64,000 nt of DNA, taken from Hyphomicrobiales bacterium. Its GTDB lineage: Bacteria; Pseudomonadota; Alphaproteobacteria; Rhizobiales; Beijerinckiaceae. A program made the position numbers and the translations under genes. Shown piece after piece: positions 1 to 8,872 of the stretch. The notes below the pieces were generated by a model. That model made no database searches and was not told where the DNA came from. It was given only the letters and a program-made list of their open reading frames with translations. The stretch spans positions 124,001 through 188,000 of the forward strand of contig JAIXTM010000017.1 in assembly GCA_027483945.1 (NCBI GenBank). Direction: 5' to 3'. Position 1 is the first letter of the stretch. Every line of letters begins with the position of its first letter.

Positions 1-92
1 CCTTTTATCGCCAAAGCCAAGCGGACCCTAGGGAAAGTGCCGACCGCCGACCGTCTCTTGACCGGGCGGTACCGGCCCCGCCACATGGCCCG

Positions 93-689
93 ATGAACGA
101 GATTCGATCCCTTTGCGTCTATTGCGGCTCGGCCGCCGGCCGGTCGCCGGCCTATGTGGAGGCGGCCGAGGAGCTCGGCCGCCTCATGGCGGCGGCCGGC
201 ATCGGCCTTGTCTATGGCGGCGGCAATATCGGGCTCATGGGCACGGTCGCGCGCTCGGTCCTCGCCCATGGCGGCCATGTCACCGGCATCATTCCGTCGT
301 TCCTCAAGGAGCGAGAGATCATGCTGGACGAGGCGCAGGAGACGATCGTTGTCCCCGACATGCATACCCGCAAGCGGCTGATGTTCGACAAGGCGGACGC
401 CTTCGTCGCGCTGCCGGGTGGCGTCGGCACGTTGGAGGAGCTCGTCGAGCAGCTGACCTGGGCGCAGCTTGGCCAGCACCGCAAGCCGATCCTGCTGCTC
501 GACACGAACGGCTTCTGGGCGCCCTTCGTCACGCTGCTCGACCACATGCGCGAGGAGGGGTTCATCCGCCCGGGCCTCGATGTCGGCTACCTTGTTGCCG
601 CCACGCCGCAGGACGCCGTCGCCGCCCTCGTGCGCACGGCGCCGGAGAGCGCCGGAACGCCCGAGCCCGAACTGATCCGCCGCATGTGA
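93..689 (+). CDS. LOG family protein (cytokinin riboside 5'-monophosphate phosphoribohydrolase type)
   Basis: This cytoplasmic Rossmann-fold enzyme of 198 residues belongs to the LOG/TIGR00730 family. Members hydrolyse nucleoside 5'-monophosphates to a free base and ribose 5-phosphate; the plant LOG enzymes release active cytokinins. The glycine-rich stretch YGGGNIGLMG lies near residues 41-50. The family signature PGGVGTLEE, which supplies the catalytic and phosphate-binding residues, lies near residues 108-116. The length is normal for the family. The 92 bases before the start contain no gene I can support. The next gene is on the same strand, about 100 bases on, but is unrelated. The family is secure; the physiological base substrate cannot be told from sequence. 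Confidence 0.93.
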   Translation: MNEIRSLCVYCGSAAGRSPAYVEAAEELGRLMAAAGIGLVYGGGNIGLMGTVARSVLAHGGHVTGIIPSFLKEREIMLDEAQETIVVPDMHTRKRLMFDKADAFVALPGGVGTLEELVEQLTWAQLGQHRKPILLLDTNGFWAPFVTLLDHMREEGFIRPGLDVGYLVAATPQDAVAALVRTAPESAGTPEPELIRRM

Positions 690-793
690 CGGCGGCCGCA
701 AAATCCTCTGCGGCAGCCTGACGCAGGTTGCTCTTGATCTTGCCGCCTTTGCCGGTCTCTCATGGTGGAGGCGGGAAGCCGGGAGGACACGGG

Positions 794-1189
794 ATGTCGG
801 TACGTATTGCGTTGAACGCCGCGCGGGCTCTGGTCACGATCGGCGCGCTGGCGGGATTGTCCGGAATGGCGCTGGCGCAGGGCGCGCCGCCCCCGCAGCC
901 GGCCGCGCGCCCGGCGGCGAAGCCCGCGCCGCGTGCCAAGGCGCCGGCGGCGATCACGGTCACCAACGGCCGCGGCATGATCCTGACGGCCTTCCAGGTC
1001 GTCGGCGCCGACGGCAAGGCGGTGGGTTCGCTGACCAAGCCGCTTCCGGCGGGCAAGGCCGCGCGCCTTGGCCTCAAGGGCGCCAAGGGCTGCACCTACA
1101 CGGTCGCGGCGACCTTCGAGGACGAGAGCGAGCCGGAGGACATGGCGCTCGACCTCTGCAAGGACCCGAAGGTCCGCCTCGTCGACTGA
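794..1189 (+). CDS. hypothetical small secreted protein
   Basis: I do not recognise a family. I chose the ATG at 794 because it opens a typical signal peptide: basic start, hydrophobic core around residues 10-25, and an ALA-Q cleavage site near residue 28. The in-frame start at 728 would put an unrelated proline/glycine tail in front. The mature part begins with a proline/alanine/lysine-rich linker (roughly residues 30-53). A compact domain of about 75 residues follows, with two cysteines that could form a disulfide in the periplasm. The protein is 131 residues long. A periplasmic or surface role is an inference from the signal peptide alone. Confidence 0.7.
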   Translation: MSVRIALNAARALVTIGALAGLSGMALAQGAPPPQPAARPAAKPAPRAKAPAAITVTNGRGMILTAFQVVGADGKAVGSLTKPLPAGKAARLGLKGAKGCTYTVAATFEDESEPEDMALDLCKDPKVRLVD

Positions 1190-1286
1190 CCGGGACGGCT
1201 CCGGTCCAGCGGCGGGCTGACCCCTGTACAGCGGGCGGCCCGTTGGCTATGGCACCCATCGAAGGCCTTCGATCGGGAGCGGAACC

Positions 1287-2294
1287 ATGGCGACGGGCGA
1301 TTACGCGAGAGACGCGCGTCTTGTGACGGTGGTCGGCGGGTCGGGTTTCGTCGGGCGCCACGTCGTGCGCGCCCTGGCCCGCCACGGCTATCGCATCCGC
1401 GTCGCGGTGCGCCGTCCGGATCTAGCCGGCCATCTCCAGCCGCTCGGCGGCGTCGGCCAGATCCACGCCGTCCAGGCCAATGTGCGCTTCCCCCACTCGC
1501 TCGACGCCGCCATGGCCGGCGCCGATGCGGTGGTGAACCTCGTCGGCATCCTGTCCGAGAGCGGCCGGCAGACCTTCGGCGCGGTGCAGGCCCAGGGCGC
1601 GAAGGCGGTCGCCGACGCGGCCGCCCGCGCCTGCGTTTCCCGCCTCGTCCAGATGTCGGCGCTCGGCGCGTCCCCGGATTCCCAGTCCGCCTATGCGACG
1701 TCCAAGGCGCGCGGCGAAGCGGCGGCCCTGGAATCGGGCATCCCTTCCGTCGTGTTGCGCCCGTCCGTCGTCTTCGGTCCCGAGGACCAGTTCTTCAACC
1801 GTTTCGCCGCCCTGGCGCGGATGCTTCCCGTCATGCCCATCGTGGGCAGTGGGACACAGTTCCAGCCCGTCTTCGTCGGCGACGTTGCCGAGGCGGTGGT
1901 CAGGGCGGTCGCGTCGGCCGCGCCGGGGCGCGTCTACGAGCTCGGCGGGCCGGACGCCGTCACCTTGCGCGAGATCGTCGAGGCGGTGCTGCGGATCACC
2001 GGGCGCTCGCGCGCGATCGTCGATCTGCCCTTCGGCATCGGGCGCCTCCAGGCCGGCGCCATGGAGATCGCGAACACGCTCACTCTCGGCCTCATGCCGC
2101 GGGAATTCCTGATCACCCGCGACCAGGTCGAGCTTCTGAAGACCGACAATGTCGTCTCTCAGGAAGCCCGCGCCGAGGGGCGGACGCTCGAGGGGCTCGG
2201 CATCGAGCCCTCCGCCTTCGAGGCGATCGTGCCGTCCTATCTCTGGCGCTTCCGCAAGACGGGCCAGTTCGTGACGGCCCGGGGAAACGGCTGA
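1287..2294 (+). CDS. NDUFA9-like NAD(P)-binding SDR protein (complex I accessory type)
   Basis: This 335-residue protein is an atypical/extended short-chain dehydrogenase of the complex I NDUFA9 subunit group, common in alphaproteobacteria. The nucleotide-binding motif GGSGFVGRHVV lies near residues 18-28. A conserved region, VVNLVGILSESG, lies around residue 85, followed by a Tyr-x3-Lys-like pair in the segment SAYATSK. In mitochondria and some alphaproteobacteria the family member attaches to NADH dehydrogenase and binds NADPH structurally. Related bacterial proteins also act in lipid or quinone metabolism, so attachment to complex I is not proven here. No nuo genes are in the window. A short untranslated stretch follows before the next operon. 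Confidence 0.88.
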   Translation: MATGDYARDARLVTVVGGSGFVGRHVVRALARHGYRIRVAVRRPDLAGHLQPLGGVGQIHAVQANVRFPHSLDAAMAGADAVVNLVGILSESGRQTFGAVQAQGAKAVADAAARACVSRLVQMSALGASPDSQSAYATSKARGEAAALESGIPSVVLRPSVVFGPEDQFFNRFAALARMLPVMPIVGSGTQFQPVFVGDVAEAVVRAVASAAPGRVYELGGPDAVTLREIVEAVLRITGRSRAIVDLPFGIGRLQAGAMEIANTLTLGLMPREFLITRDQVELLKTDNVVSQEARAEGRTLEGLGIEPSAFEAIVPSYLWRFRKTGQFVTARGNG

Positions 2295-2422
2295 TCTCCG
2301 TCACTTGCCGCCCATCGCGGAAACTTGACAGCAAATCGCGCCCGGCGTGATAGGATCACGTTAACCGTCCATTAGCAGAATAAGCGATCCACGCGGTTTC
2401 GCGGCATCGTCAGAGCCTGCTT

Positions 2423-3628
2423 ATGAAGATCTTCCGCATATTACTTGGCCTGTTTCTGCTCCTTGGCGGCCTTTACATCATCATCGGCGAGCATTTTGCC
2501 GGTACCTCCGCTGACGCCACCGTCAATGCCCGGATCAACGTCATCCGTGCGCCCATCGAAGGGCAGGTGACGCTTGCGGTCAAAAGCATCGGCGCGCGGG
2601 TCAATGCGGGCGAACTCGTCGCGGATATCGCCGACGAGCGTTTCGACGCCGCCCGGCTCATCGATATGGAGCAGGCGCTCGAAAGCCAGCGCATCGACCT
2701 GCGGCGCGCCGAGGGCCAGCGGCAGGCCCTGACGGAAGCCCGTGCCGGCTTCGCGTCCCAGCTCGCCGACTACCAGCGCGGCCGTGTCACGCAGATCGAG
2801 GCGCGCATCGCCGAGAGCCAGGCGGCGCAGGACGCCGCCTCCGCCCGCCTGCGCGAGGCCGACGCGACGCTGAAGCGCGCCAACGACCTCAACGAGCGGG
2901 GCGTGCAGACGGCCGCGAATCTCGAGCGCGCCCGCGCCGCCTTCGACGTCGCCCAGCAGGAGCTGGAAAGCGCGCGCCAACGCGGCAATTACCTCGCGAC
3001 CGAGCTCGCTTCCGCCCGCAGCGGCGTGTTCATCGGCGACAGCTACAACGACGCGCCCTTCTCGTCCCAGCGGGTGCGGGAGATCGACCTGCGTCTCGCC
3101 GAACTGGCCGCGGAGCGTGCCCAGGTCCAGGCGCGCATCGAGGCCTATGAGCGCCAGATCCGCGCCGAGCGTCTGCGCGTCAACCGCCTGACGTCGGCGA
3201 CGCTGACCTCGCGCGTCAACGGCATCGCCTGGGACTTCCTGGTGGATGACGGCGAATATGCCCGGCGCGGCCAGGACCTGGTGAAGCTCGTCGATTGCCG
3301 CAGCCTCATCGTCACGGCCAGCGTGACCGAGTCCCTCTACGACCGCGTCGTCATCGGCCAGCCCGTGCAGTTCCGCCTCTTCGGCGACGACCGCATCTTC
3401 AACGGCACCGTGACGCGCCTCGGCGGTTCGGGCGCCTCCACGCTCTATGCGAACCTTGCCGTCGGCCCCAGCGCCGAGCATCTCGAGCGCTATGACGTGA
3501 CGCTGAGCGTGCCCGATCTCGCGACCCAGCCCGACCTGTCCTGCGCCATCGGCCGGACCGGCCGCGTGATCTTCACCGGCGGCCCGATCTCGAGCCTGCG
3601 ACGCTTCCTCACGCGCTACGGCTTCTGA
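2423..3628 (+). CDS. HlyD-family membrane-fusion-like protein, probable partner of the GT2 synthase
   Basis: The 401-residue protein has one N-terminal membrane helix (about residues 4-22), a biotinyl-lipoyl-like half, a long coiled-coil hairpin (about residues 90-260, rich in Ala, Glu, Gln and Arg), then the second lipoyl half and a beta-barrel region. This is the layout of HlyD/EmrA periplasmic adaptors. Its TGA stop shares a base with the ATG of the next gene, a processive glycosyltransferase, so the two are translationally coupled. The pairing recalls BgsB with BgsA (mixed-linkage beta-glucan of Sinorhizobium) and Alg44 with Alg8. I infer that it helps move the nascent polysaccharide across the periplasm. 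No ABC or MFS exporter is adjacent, so a drug-efflux role is less likely. Confidence 0.85.
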   Translation: MKIFRILLGLFLLLGGLYIIIGEHFAGTSADATVNARINVIRAPIEGQVTLAVKSIGARVNAGELVADIADERFDAARLIDMEQALESQRIDLRRAEGQRQALTEARAGFASQLADYQRGRVTQIEARIAESQAAQDAASARLREADATLKRANDLNERGVQTAANLERARAAFDVAQQELESARQRGNYLATELASARSGVFIGDSYNDAPFSSQRVREIDLRLAELAAERAQVQARIEAYERQIRAERLRVNRLTSATLTSRVNGIAWDFLVDDGEYARRGQDLVKLVDCRSLIVTASVTESLYDRVVIGQPVQFRLFGDDRIFNGTVTRLGGSGASTLYANLAVGPSAEHLERYDVTLSVPDLATQPDLSCAIGRTGRVIFTGGPISSLRRFLTRYGF

Positions 3629-5595
3629 TGCTCGCGCTCTCGGCCCTCGCCTCGGCCTTTGCCGGCTCGGCCATCGTGATGGGGCTGAAGCTTCTGCTTC
3701 TGCCCCTTCTCGATCCGGCGCGCTGGCACTGGCGCAGCCTGCTCCTGGCTGGCGCGGCGATCCTGGCCTGGCGCTACATGATCTGGCGTTTCACCGACAC
3801 GGTCGCGCCGCTCGCCTGGTCGGTGGAGGCGGTCATCAGCTGGTCCTTCGCCATCCTGGAGGCGCTCACCGTCGTCTCGTCCACGCTTGCCTTCCTGATC
3901 ATGACGCGGGTCAAGGACCGCACGCCGGAGGTCGACGCCAACCTGCGCTGGTGGAAGGACGATCCGCCCCGCGTGGACGTGTTCATCGCCACCTATAACG
4001 AGGAGCTGGAGGTCCTGGAGCGCACGATCGTCGGCGCCAAGGCCCTGCTCTTCCCCGAACTGCGCGTCTTCGTCCTCGACGACGGCCGTCGTCCCTGGCT
4101 GGCGGAAGCCTGCGAGCGCCACGGCGTCGGCTATGTCACCCGGCCCGACAACGCCCACGCCAAGGCCGGCAACATCAACTACGCCCTCGGACGCCGGCTG
4201 GAGGATCCCGACCCGCCGGATTTCATCGCCGTCCTCGATGCCGACTTCGTCCCGCATTTCGACTTCGTGGAACGCACGCTCGCGCTGTTCCACGACCCGA
4301 CCGTCGGCCTCGTCCAGACGCCGCAGCATTTCTTCAACGCCGACCCGATCCAGCACAATCTGGGCATCAGCTCCTCCTATCCGGACGAGCAGCGGCACTT
4401 CTTCGACAATGTGGAGCCGGCGCGCGACGCCTGGGGCATCGCGGTGTGCTGCGGAACCTCGTCCATGGTCCGCACGGAAGCCGTGATGGCCATCGGCGGC
4501 TTTCCCACCGACAGCGTCACCGAGGATTACCTCCTCACGCTGCGCCTCGCGGAGAACGGCTGGCAGACCGTCTATCTGAACGAGCCGCTGACCGAAGGCC
4601 TCGCCCCCGAGGGGCTGAAGGAATACATCGTCCAGCGCGGCCGCTGGTGCCTGGGCATGATGCAGATCGTGCGCAATGTGTACCGTCCGTTCGGGAGCCA
4701 CGGCCTGTCCTGGAACTTCCGGCTGAGCATCGTGGATTCGCTGCTCTACTGGACGACCACGTTCCCCTTCCGCCTGGCCAGCATCATCTGCCCGCTGCTC
4801 TACTGGTGGTTCGGCATCACCGTCGTCAATGCATCCGTTGCCGACATCGTGACCTATTACCTGCCGTACTACATCGCGGTGATGGCCGTGCTGAACTGGC
4901 TCTCCAGGGGATTGTTCATCCCGATCCTGAACGACGTGGCGCAACTCGTCGCCGCCTGGCCGATCACGCGTGCCGCCGCTCTCGGCCTCGCGACGCCGGG
5001 ACCCCACAAGTTCTCCGTCACCGCCAAGGGCGGCGACCGCACGCGCGTCGTCGTGCAATGGCCGCTCATGTGGCCATTCCTCATCTTCTTCGGGCTGACC
5101 GTCGCCGGGCTCGTCCTGAACCTGACCTCGGATTTCATGTTCAATCATTCCGCCACGGCGGGCGACGGGATGATCGTCGTCATGTTCTGGACGGTCTACA
5201 ACCTGTTCGTCCTGCTCGTCGCGATCGCCGCCTGCATCGAGCGGCCGCGCACCAATGCGCCCCAGCGCCAGCTTGTGACGCCGGTGACGCTCGTCGCGCC
5301 GGATGGCGAACAGCGCGGCTGGCTGGTCAGGTTGTCTGCGGACCAGGCGCGGATCGCCGGGCCCCACGGGTTGGCGGTCGGAGCCCCTGTCGGACTCGTC
5401 CTGCCGATGATCGGGCAAATCCCCGCCAGCGTCGCATCGCCGACACGGGACGGCTTCAAGCTCGATCTTATGCCCAGCGAGCGCCAGCGCGACTTCATCA
5501 TCGCGCGGCTTCACACCGCCCACGCGGCGCCCGGCACCGGCCGGGGCGATGTCGGGCTCATGATCAAGGAACTGGTGCGGGCCCTGACCCGGTAA
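3628..5595 (+). CDS. processive family 2 glycosyltransferase (BcsA/BgsA-like) with degenerate C-terminal PilZ-like domain
   Basis: This 655-residue inner-membrane synthase has N-terminal membrane helices, a cytoplasmic GT2 domain (about residues 110-345) and further C-terminal helices. It carries the processive synthase motifs in order: VLDD near residue 150, DAD near 205, TED near 297 and QRGRW (QxxRW) near 336. It therefore polymerises a beta-glucan-type chain from a nucleotide sugar. The last 110 residues look like a PilZ fold, but the canonical RxxxR and [DN]xSxxG motifs are degraded: the second position reads RLSADQARI. That resembles S. meliloti BgsA, whose C-terminus binds c-di-GMP without a classical PilZ motif. 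No bcsB, bcsZ or bcsC is nearby, which argues against cellulose. The polymer identity is an inference. Confidence 0.87.
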   Translation: MLALSALASAFAGSAIVMGLKLLLLPLLDPARWHWRSLLLAGAAILAWRYMIWRFTDTVAPLAWSVEAVISWSFAILEALTVVSSTLAFLIMTRVKDRTPEVDANLRWWKDDPPRVDVFIATYNEELEVLERTIVGAKALLFPELRVFVLDDGRRPWLAEACERHGVGYVTRPDNAHAKAGNINYALGRRLEDPDPPDFIAVLDADFVPHFDFVERTLALFHDPTVGLVQTPQHFFNADPIQHNLGISSSYPDEQRHFFDNVEPARDAWGIAVCCGTSSMVRTEAVMAIGGFPTDSVTEDYLLTLRLAENGWQTVYLNEPLTEGLAPEGLKEYIVQRGRWCLGMMQIVRNVYRPFGSHGLSWNFRLSIVDSLLYWTTTFPFRLASIICPLLYWWFGITVVNASVADIVTYYLPYYIAVMAVLNWLSRGLFIPILNDVAQLVAAWPITRAAALGLATPGPHKFSVTAKGGDRTRVVVQWPLMWPFLIFFGLTVAGLVLNLTSDFMFNHSATAGDGMIVVMFWTVYNLFVLLVAIAACIERPRTNAPQRQLVTPVTLVAPDGEQRGWLVRLSADQARIAGPHGLAVGAPVGLVLPMIGQIPASVASPTRDGFKLDLMPSERQRDFIIARLHTAHAAPGTGRGDVGLMIKELVRALTR

Positions 5596-5604
5596 GGAGG
5601 CATC

Positions 5605-6705
5605 ATGGCAAGCGGACGTTTGAGCCTGCGGACGCTGATCTTCGCGGTCTGCGCCACGCTGATGATCGGACCCGGCCTCGTGGCGGGCACGATCTACACC
5701 GGCCGTCTCCAGGCCCGGGCCGAGGCGATGCTGGTGGATTCGCTGAAGACCCGCGGCGAGATGAGTGCGGGCCTGCTCGCCCGCCGCCTGCATCAGCTCT
5801 GGCAGGAGGTGGAAAGCCTCTCGCGCACGGTCAATACCGGCGCCATCGACGATATCCGCCGCGACATCAACTTCGTCTCGCGCACCGACCGCCGTTATTC
5901 CTGGATCGGCGTGACGGATGTGGAGGGCAAGGTGCTCGCCGCCAAGGAGGGCATGCTGGAGGGCGTCTCCGTCGCCCAGCGGCCCTGGTTCCGCCGCGGC
6001 CTGACGGGCCCCACCGCCATCGACGTCCACGAGGCGCAACTCCTCGCCAAGCTGCTGCCCGCCGCGCCCGAGCCCTATCGCTTCATCGACCTCGCCGCGC
6101 CGCTCCAGGGCAGCGCCGGCGCCGTGCAGGGGGTGATCGGCGCCCATCTGGACTGGCGCTGGGTCGTGGAGAACCTCACCGCCATGCAGGCGCCGGGCAT
6201 CGACGTCCTGCTGATCTCCCGCGACCGCAATGTGCTGTTCGGCCCGCCCGGCCTTGTCGACAAGCCCCTTGCCATCGGCGCCGCCGAGGCCGCCAACCGC
6301 GCCGATCCCAGCCGCGGCGTCCAGCTGCAGGAGCGCTGGCCGGACGGGCGTGACTACGTCACCGTCATCATCCCCGCCGTCGGCCATGCCGACCTGCCGA
6401 GCTTCGGCTGGTCGCTCCTCGTCCGCCAGGACGCCGAGGCGGCCCTCGCGCCCACGCGCAGCCTCGTCCGCGACTTCTGGATCGTGCTGGGCGTCAGCGC
6501 GCTGATCGCGCTCGCGCTGCTCTTTGCTGTCGCGGCCTGGGTCACGACGCCGCTGCGGCGCCTGGCCGGAACGGCGGAGGCGATGGTGACCGACACCGCC
6601 CAGGGGGCGCCGTATCGCGAGACCCGCTACGACGAGGCGTCCCGCCTCAGCGCGGCGCTGGTGAAGATCCAGTCGCGGCTGGCGGGGAAGCCGGCGGCGC
6701 CGTGA
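5605..6705 (+). CDS. membrane Cache-HAMP sensory protein without an output domain
   Basis: A GGAGG box at 5596-5600 precedes this 366-residue protein, which is third in the polysaccharide operon, nine bases after the synthase. It has an N-terminal membrane helix (about residues 9-29), a periplasmic double-Cache-like domain (about 30-285), a second helix (about 292-312) and a HAMP-like segment that runs to the C-terminus. It stops where a kinase, GGDEF or MCP module would normally begin. No frameshift is evident: the downstream DNA is occupied by a convincing gene on the other strand. It may sense an extracellular ligand and act on the synthase or a separate signalling partner. The last 59 bases overlap the tail of the convergent DUF3429 gene. 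Confidence 0.8.
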   Translation: MASGRLSLRTLIFAVCATLMIGPGLVAGTIYTGRLQARAEAMLVDSLKTRGEMSAGLLARRLHQLWQEVESLSRTVNTGAIDDIRRDINFVSRTDRRYSWIGVTDVEGKVLAAKEGMLEGVSVAQRPWFRRGLTGPTAIDVHEAQLLAKLLPAAPEPYRFIDLAAPLQGSAGAVQGVIGAHLDWRWVVENLTAMQAPGIDVLLISRDRNVLFGPPGLVDKPLAIGAAEAANRADPSRGVQLQERWPDGRDYVTVIIPAVGHADLPSFGWSLLVRQDAEAALAPTRSLVRDFWIVLGVSALIALALLFAVAAWVTTPLRRLAGTAEAMVTDTAQGAPYRETRYDEASRLSAALVKIQSRLAGKPAAP

Positions 6706-7162
6706 CGGGAGCTGCGATGGCCGCGACGGCGAGCGCCGCGGCCACCAAAGCCGAGAGCGCGAGGCGCAGGCGCCCGTACCAAAGGGGTGCCACCTCGCGG
6801 CAGGTCAGGCCGTAATCCATGAGGCCGAGCGCCAAGAAGGCGGCGGCGAGGACCCAGAGGTCGGCCGGCGCGGACAGGAGCGTCGCGGCGAACCAGGCGA
6901 TGAGTGCCGGCACGACCGCGACGCAGAAATCCCGCACGGCCTTGGCAGGCTCGTCGTAGCCCATGGCGATGCCCCAGCGCACGCCGCCGAGGAACGACAG
7001 GATCGCCGCCGCATAGACGACCAGTGACCCACGCGCCCCGCCGGACGGAAAGAACGGCAGCGACATCCCGGTCGTGAGCGCGATCGCCCCGGCGAGGAAC
7101 GGGATCGCGCCCGCTGCGCCCAGCGCCAGAGCCGCCTTCCGTTTGGTGTCCTCGCCCGTCAT
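6647..7162 (-). CDS. DUF3429 family integral membrane protein
   Basis: This small inner-membrane protein of 171 residues has about five hydrophobic helices. The segment FLGGVRWGIAMG near residues 58-69 is the best-conserved part of the DUF3429 family. A short Pro/Ala/Ser tail closes the protein and overlaps, tail to tail, the last 59 bases of the Cache-HAMP gene on the other strand. The family has no established function; it is widespread in alpha- and gammaproteobacteria. The gene ends a leftward run that also holds the EI24 and YiiX-like genes, although about 55 bases separate it from the former. Confidence 0.82.
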   Translation of the reverse strand: MTGEDTKRKAALALGAAGAIPFLAGAIALTTGMSLPFFPSGGARGSLVVYAAAILSFLGGVRWGIAMGYDEPAKAVRDFCVAVVPALIAWFAATLLSAPADLWVLAAAFLALGLMDYGLTCREVAPLWYGRLRLALSALVAAALAVAAIAAPVTAPPASPPAATGSSPAPR

Positions 7163-7217
7163 CCCGTCCGTCCCCGCCGTTGCGCTTGGCGCCGACTTAA
7201 CGCGGCCGCCGCGCCGA

Positions 7218-7946
7218 TCAAGTCTCGCGCGACGGCGGAAGCACTTCGACGGTGCCGGGCGGCAGCGGATCGCGGAGCGACAGCCGCTTGTGGAGATGGA
7301 CCATCAGCGCGATGCCGAAGACGGGCGTCAGCAGGTTGGCGAAGGGGATCGCGAGCAATCCGGCCAGCACCATGCCCGCGGCGAGCACCGCGCCCGCATG
7401 CCGGCGCCGCATCGCGGCGGCCTCGGCCATCGGGCGGAACCGGCCTGCCGCCATCTCGAAATATTCGCGGCCCAACAGGTAGGCGTTCGCGCCGAAGAAC
7501 GCGATGAGATTGACCACCGGCACCAGGACCAGCATCAGCGCGATGAGGTTGACCACGAGGGCGAGCCCGGCGAAGCGCAGGCCGTAGAGCAAAGCCTGGC
7601 CCATGGGCAGCGCGCGCCCCGGCGCATCCTGCGGAAAGCCGTCCCGCTCCACCACCTCCGCCGCCTCGTCCAGGAAGAAGCCCGCGACCAGCGCCGAGAC
7701 CGGCGGAATGATGAAGGCGATGCCGATGAAGAGCCCCGCGCCCGCGATGAAGACGGCGGCCGCCTCCAGCCACGGATAGGGCTGGATGAGGCCGACCCCG
7801 TCCAGCAACCACTGCGCGGTGCGCGCCAGGGCGAACCACAGCACGACGAGCAGAACGAGCGTCAGGCCCAGCGACTTCCAGAAGATGCGCCGCAGCGGCG
7901 GCGAGAAGACGTGGCCCCACGCCTTCATGATGTCGACGATCAGCAT
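7218..7946 (-). CDS. EI24/CysZ-like membrane protein
   Basis: The 242-residue protein contains the EI24 domain also found in the sulfate transporter CysZ. It has an amphipathic N-terminus, four or more long hydrophobic segments, and the conserved stretch FFGANAYLLGREYFE near residues 175-189. CysZ imports sulfate in gammaproteobacteria; the alphaproteobacterial members are annotated mainly by homology, and no cys genes are nearby, so sulfate transport is only a possibility. The start at 7946 lies two bases from the stop of the upstream YiiX-like gene, which suggests co-transcription. A later methionine at residue 7 could also serve as start. Confidence 0.82.
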   Translation of the reverse strand: MLIVDIMKAWGHVFSPPLRRIFWKSLGLTLVLLVVLWFALARTAQWLLDGVGLIQPYPWLEAAAVFIAGAGLFIGIAFIIPPVSALVAGFFLDEAAEVVERDGFPQDAPGRALPMGQALLYGLRFAGLALVVNLIALMLVLVPVVNLIAFFGANAYLLGREYFEMAAGRFRPMAEAAAMRRRHAGAVLAAGMVLAGLLAIPFANLLTPVFGIALMVHLHKRLSLRDPLPPGTVEVLPPSRET

Positions 7947-7948
7947 TC

Positions 7949-8746
7949 CTACCCCGTCCTTGCGGCCACCGGCCGGTCCTCGCCCCAGGCATAGGCCTTG
8001 TAGTCGAAGCCCGTCTCGATGGTCGGCTTGATGATGGCGAAATAGGGCGAGATGTCGAAATCGCGCGGGGTATAGAGCGTATGATGGCGGATATGCAGGA
8101 TCTCCGCCCTCGCGAAGTCCGACTTGACCTTCCGGTCGTCGTCGGGACGCTTCACCCTCTGCAGGATGGGATAGCGGACCGACTGGAAGGCCTGCGCGAT
8201 CAGCGTCGAGCAGATCGCCCGCGTCGGCTGCCCGGACCCCAGCGCGATCATCCGGCGGCGGAACCGCGCCGGGATGGGAAGCGGGATCAGGTAGCGCATC
8301 AGGTCGAACACGTTCTTGGTGTCGTATGCGAAACCGATCCGCGCGACGACGAAGTCGACCACCGCCCGCCTGTCGGCCTGCGTCATGGAGACCGGCCGGC
8401 AGACCCGCACATGGGCGTCGCGGTACTTGGCGAGCGGCGCGGTCACCACGCCCTCGCCGACATTGGCTTCCACAAGGACGTGCGGCTCGCCGCCGGCATC
8501 GTCCGTGCCGGGGATCGGACCCACATAAATGGCCGAGTGCGACCAGGTGGACTGGGTCAGGTACTTGATGACGCCGGCGACGCGGGTATTGCCCTCCACC
8601 AGCAGCACGTCGCCGGGCTGCAGCACGCGCTCCAGCGCGTCGAAATTCGGCGGCGTCGCCGGCTCGTAGCCCTCCAGCGGCCGCGTCAGGTAATCGGCGA
8701 TCCGCGCCCCGAGCCAGGCGGACAGACGCGCGAACGGGTTCTGCAT
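7949..8746 (-). CDS. YiiX/YebB-like NlpC/P60-type cysteine hydrolase
   Basis: I place the start at the ATG at 8746, because the mRNA reads GGGAGG a few bases before it. The longer frame adds 18 residues without a ribosome binding site. The resulting 265-residue protein matches the permuted NlpC/P60 papain-like group (YiiX/YebB, 'lipo-like'). The conserved WSHSAIYVG near residue 68 supplies the histidine region, and AICSTLIAQAFQ near residue 175 supplies the catalytic cysteine region. Members are thought to cleave amide or thioester bonds on lipids or peptides. There is no signal peptide, so the enzyme is probably cytoplasmic. The gene is followed, two bases later, by the EI24 gene. Confidence 0.85.
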   Translation of the reverse strand: MQNPFARLSAWLGARIADYLTRPLEGYEPATPPNFDALERVLQPGDVLLVEGNTRVAGVIKYLTQSTWSHSAIYVGPIPGTDDAGGEPHVLVEANVGEGVVTAPLAKYRDAHVRVCRPVSMTQADRRAVVDFVVARIGFAYDTKNVFDLMRYLIPLPIPARFRRRMIALGSGQPTRAICSTLIAQAFQSVRYPILQRVKRPDDDRKVKSDFARAEILHIRHHTLYTPRDFDISPYFAIIKPTIETGFDYKAYAWGEDRPVAARTG

Positions 8747-8872
8747 GGCGGGACCTCCCGCCCCTTCATGCCAGAGCCGGCCATGTGCGTCAGCACACAT
8801 CGCGCCGGGCGATTGGCGCTACCGCGCCGGCCCGTTCCACCGTAAAGAGGACGCTCCCGCACGGCCGATCCC

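Noticed and set aside
2325-2356. Promoter TTGACA with a TAGGAT -10 before the polysaccharide operon
   Set aside because: The -35 at 2325-2330 is perfect, but the spacing to a usable -10 is 20 bases or the -10 match is poor, so it is not listed as a feature.
3628-5595. Cellulose synthase BcsA
   Set aside because: The GT2 motifs agree, but bcsB, bcsZ and bcsC are absent, the PilZ motifs are degraded and an HlyD-like partner is present instead.
3616-6387. 923-residue open frame on the minus strand opposite the polysaccharide operon
   Set aside because: It is rich in Asp/Gly/Arg/His with no domain or start signal, and it lies opposite three genes with clear motifs. It is a GC-bias shadow.
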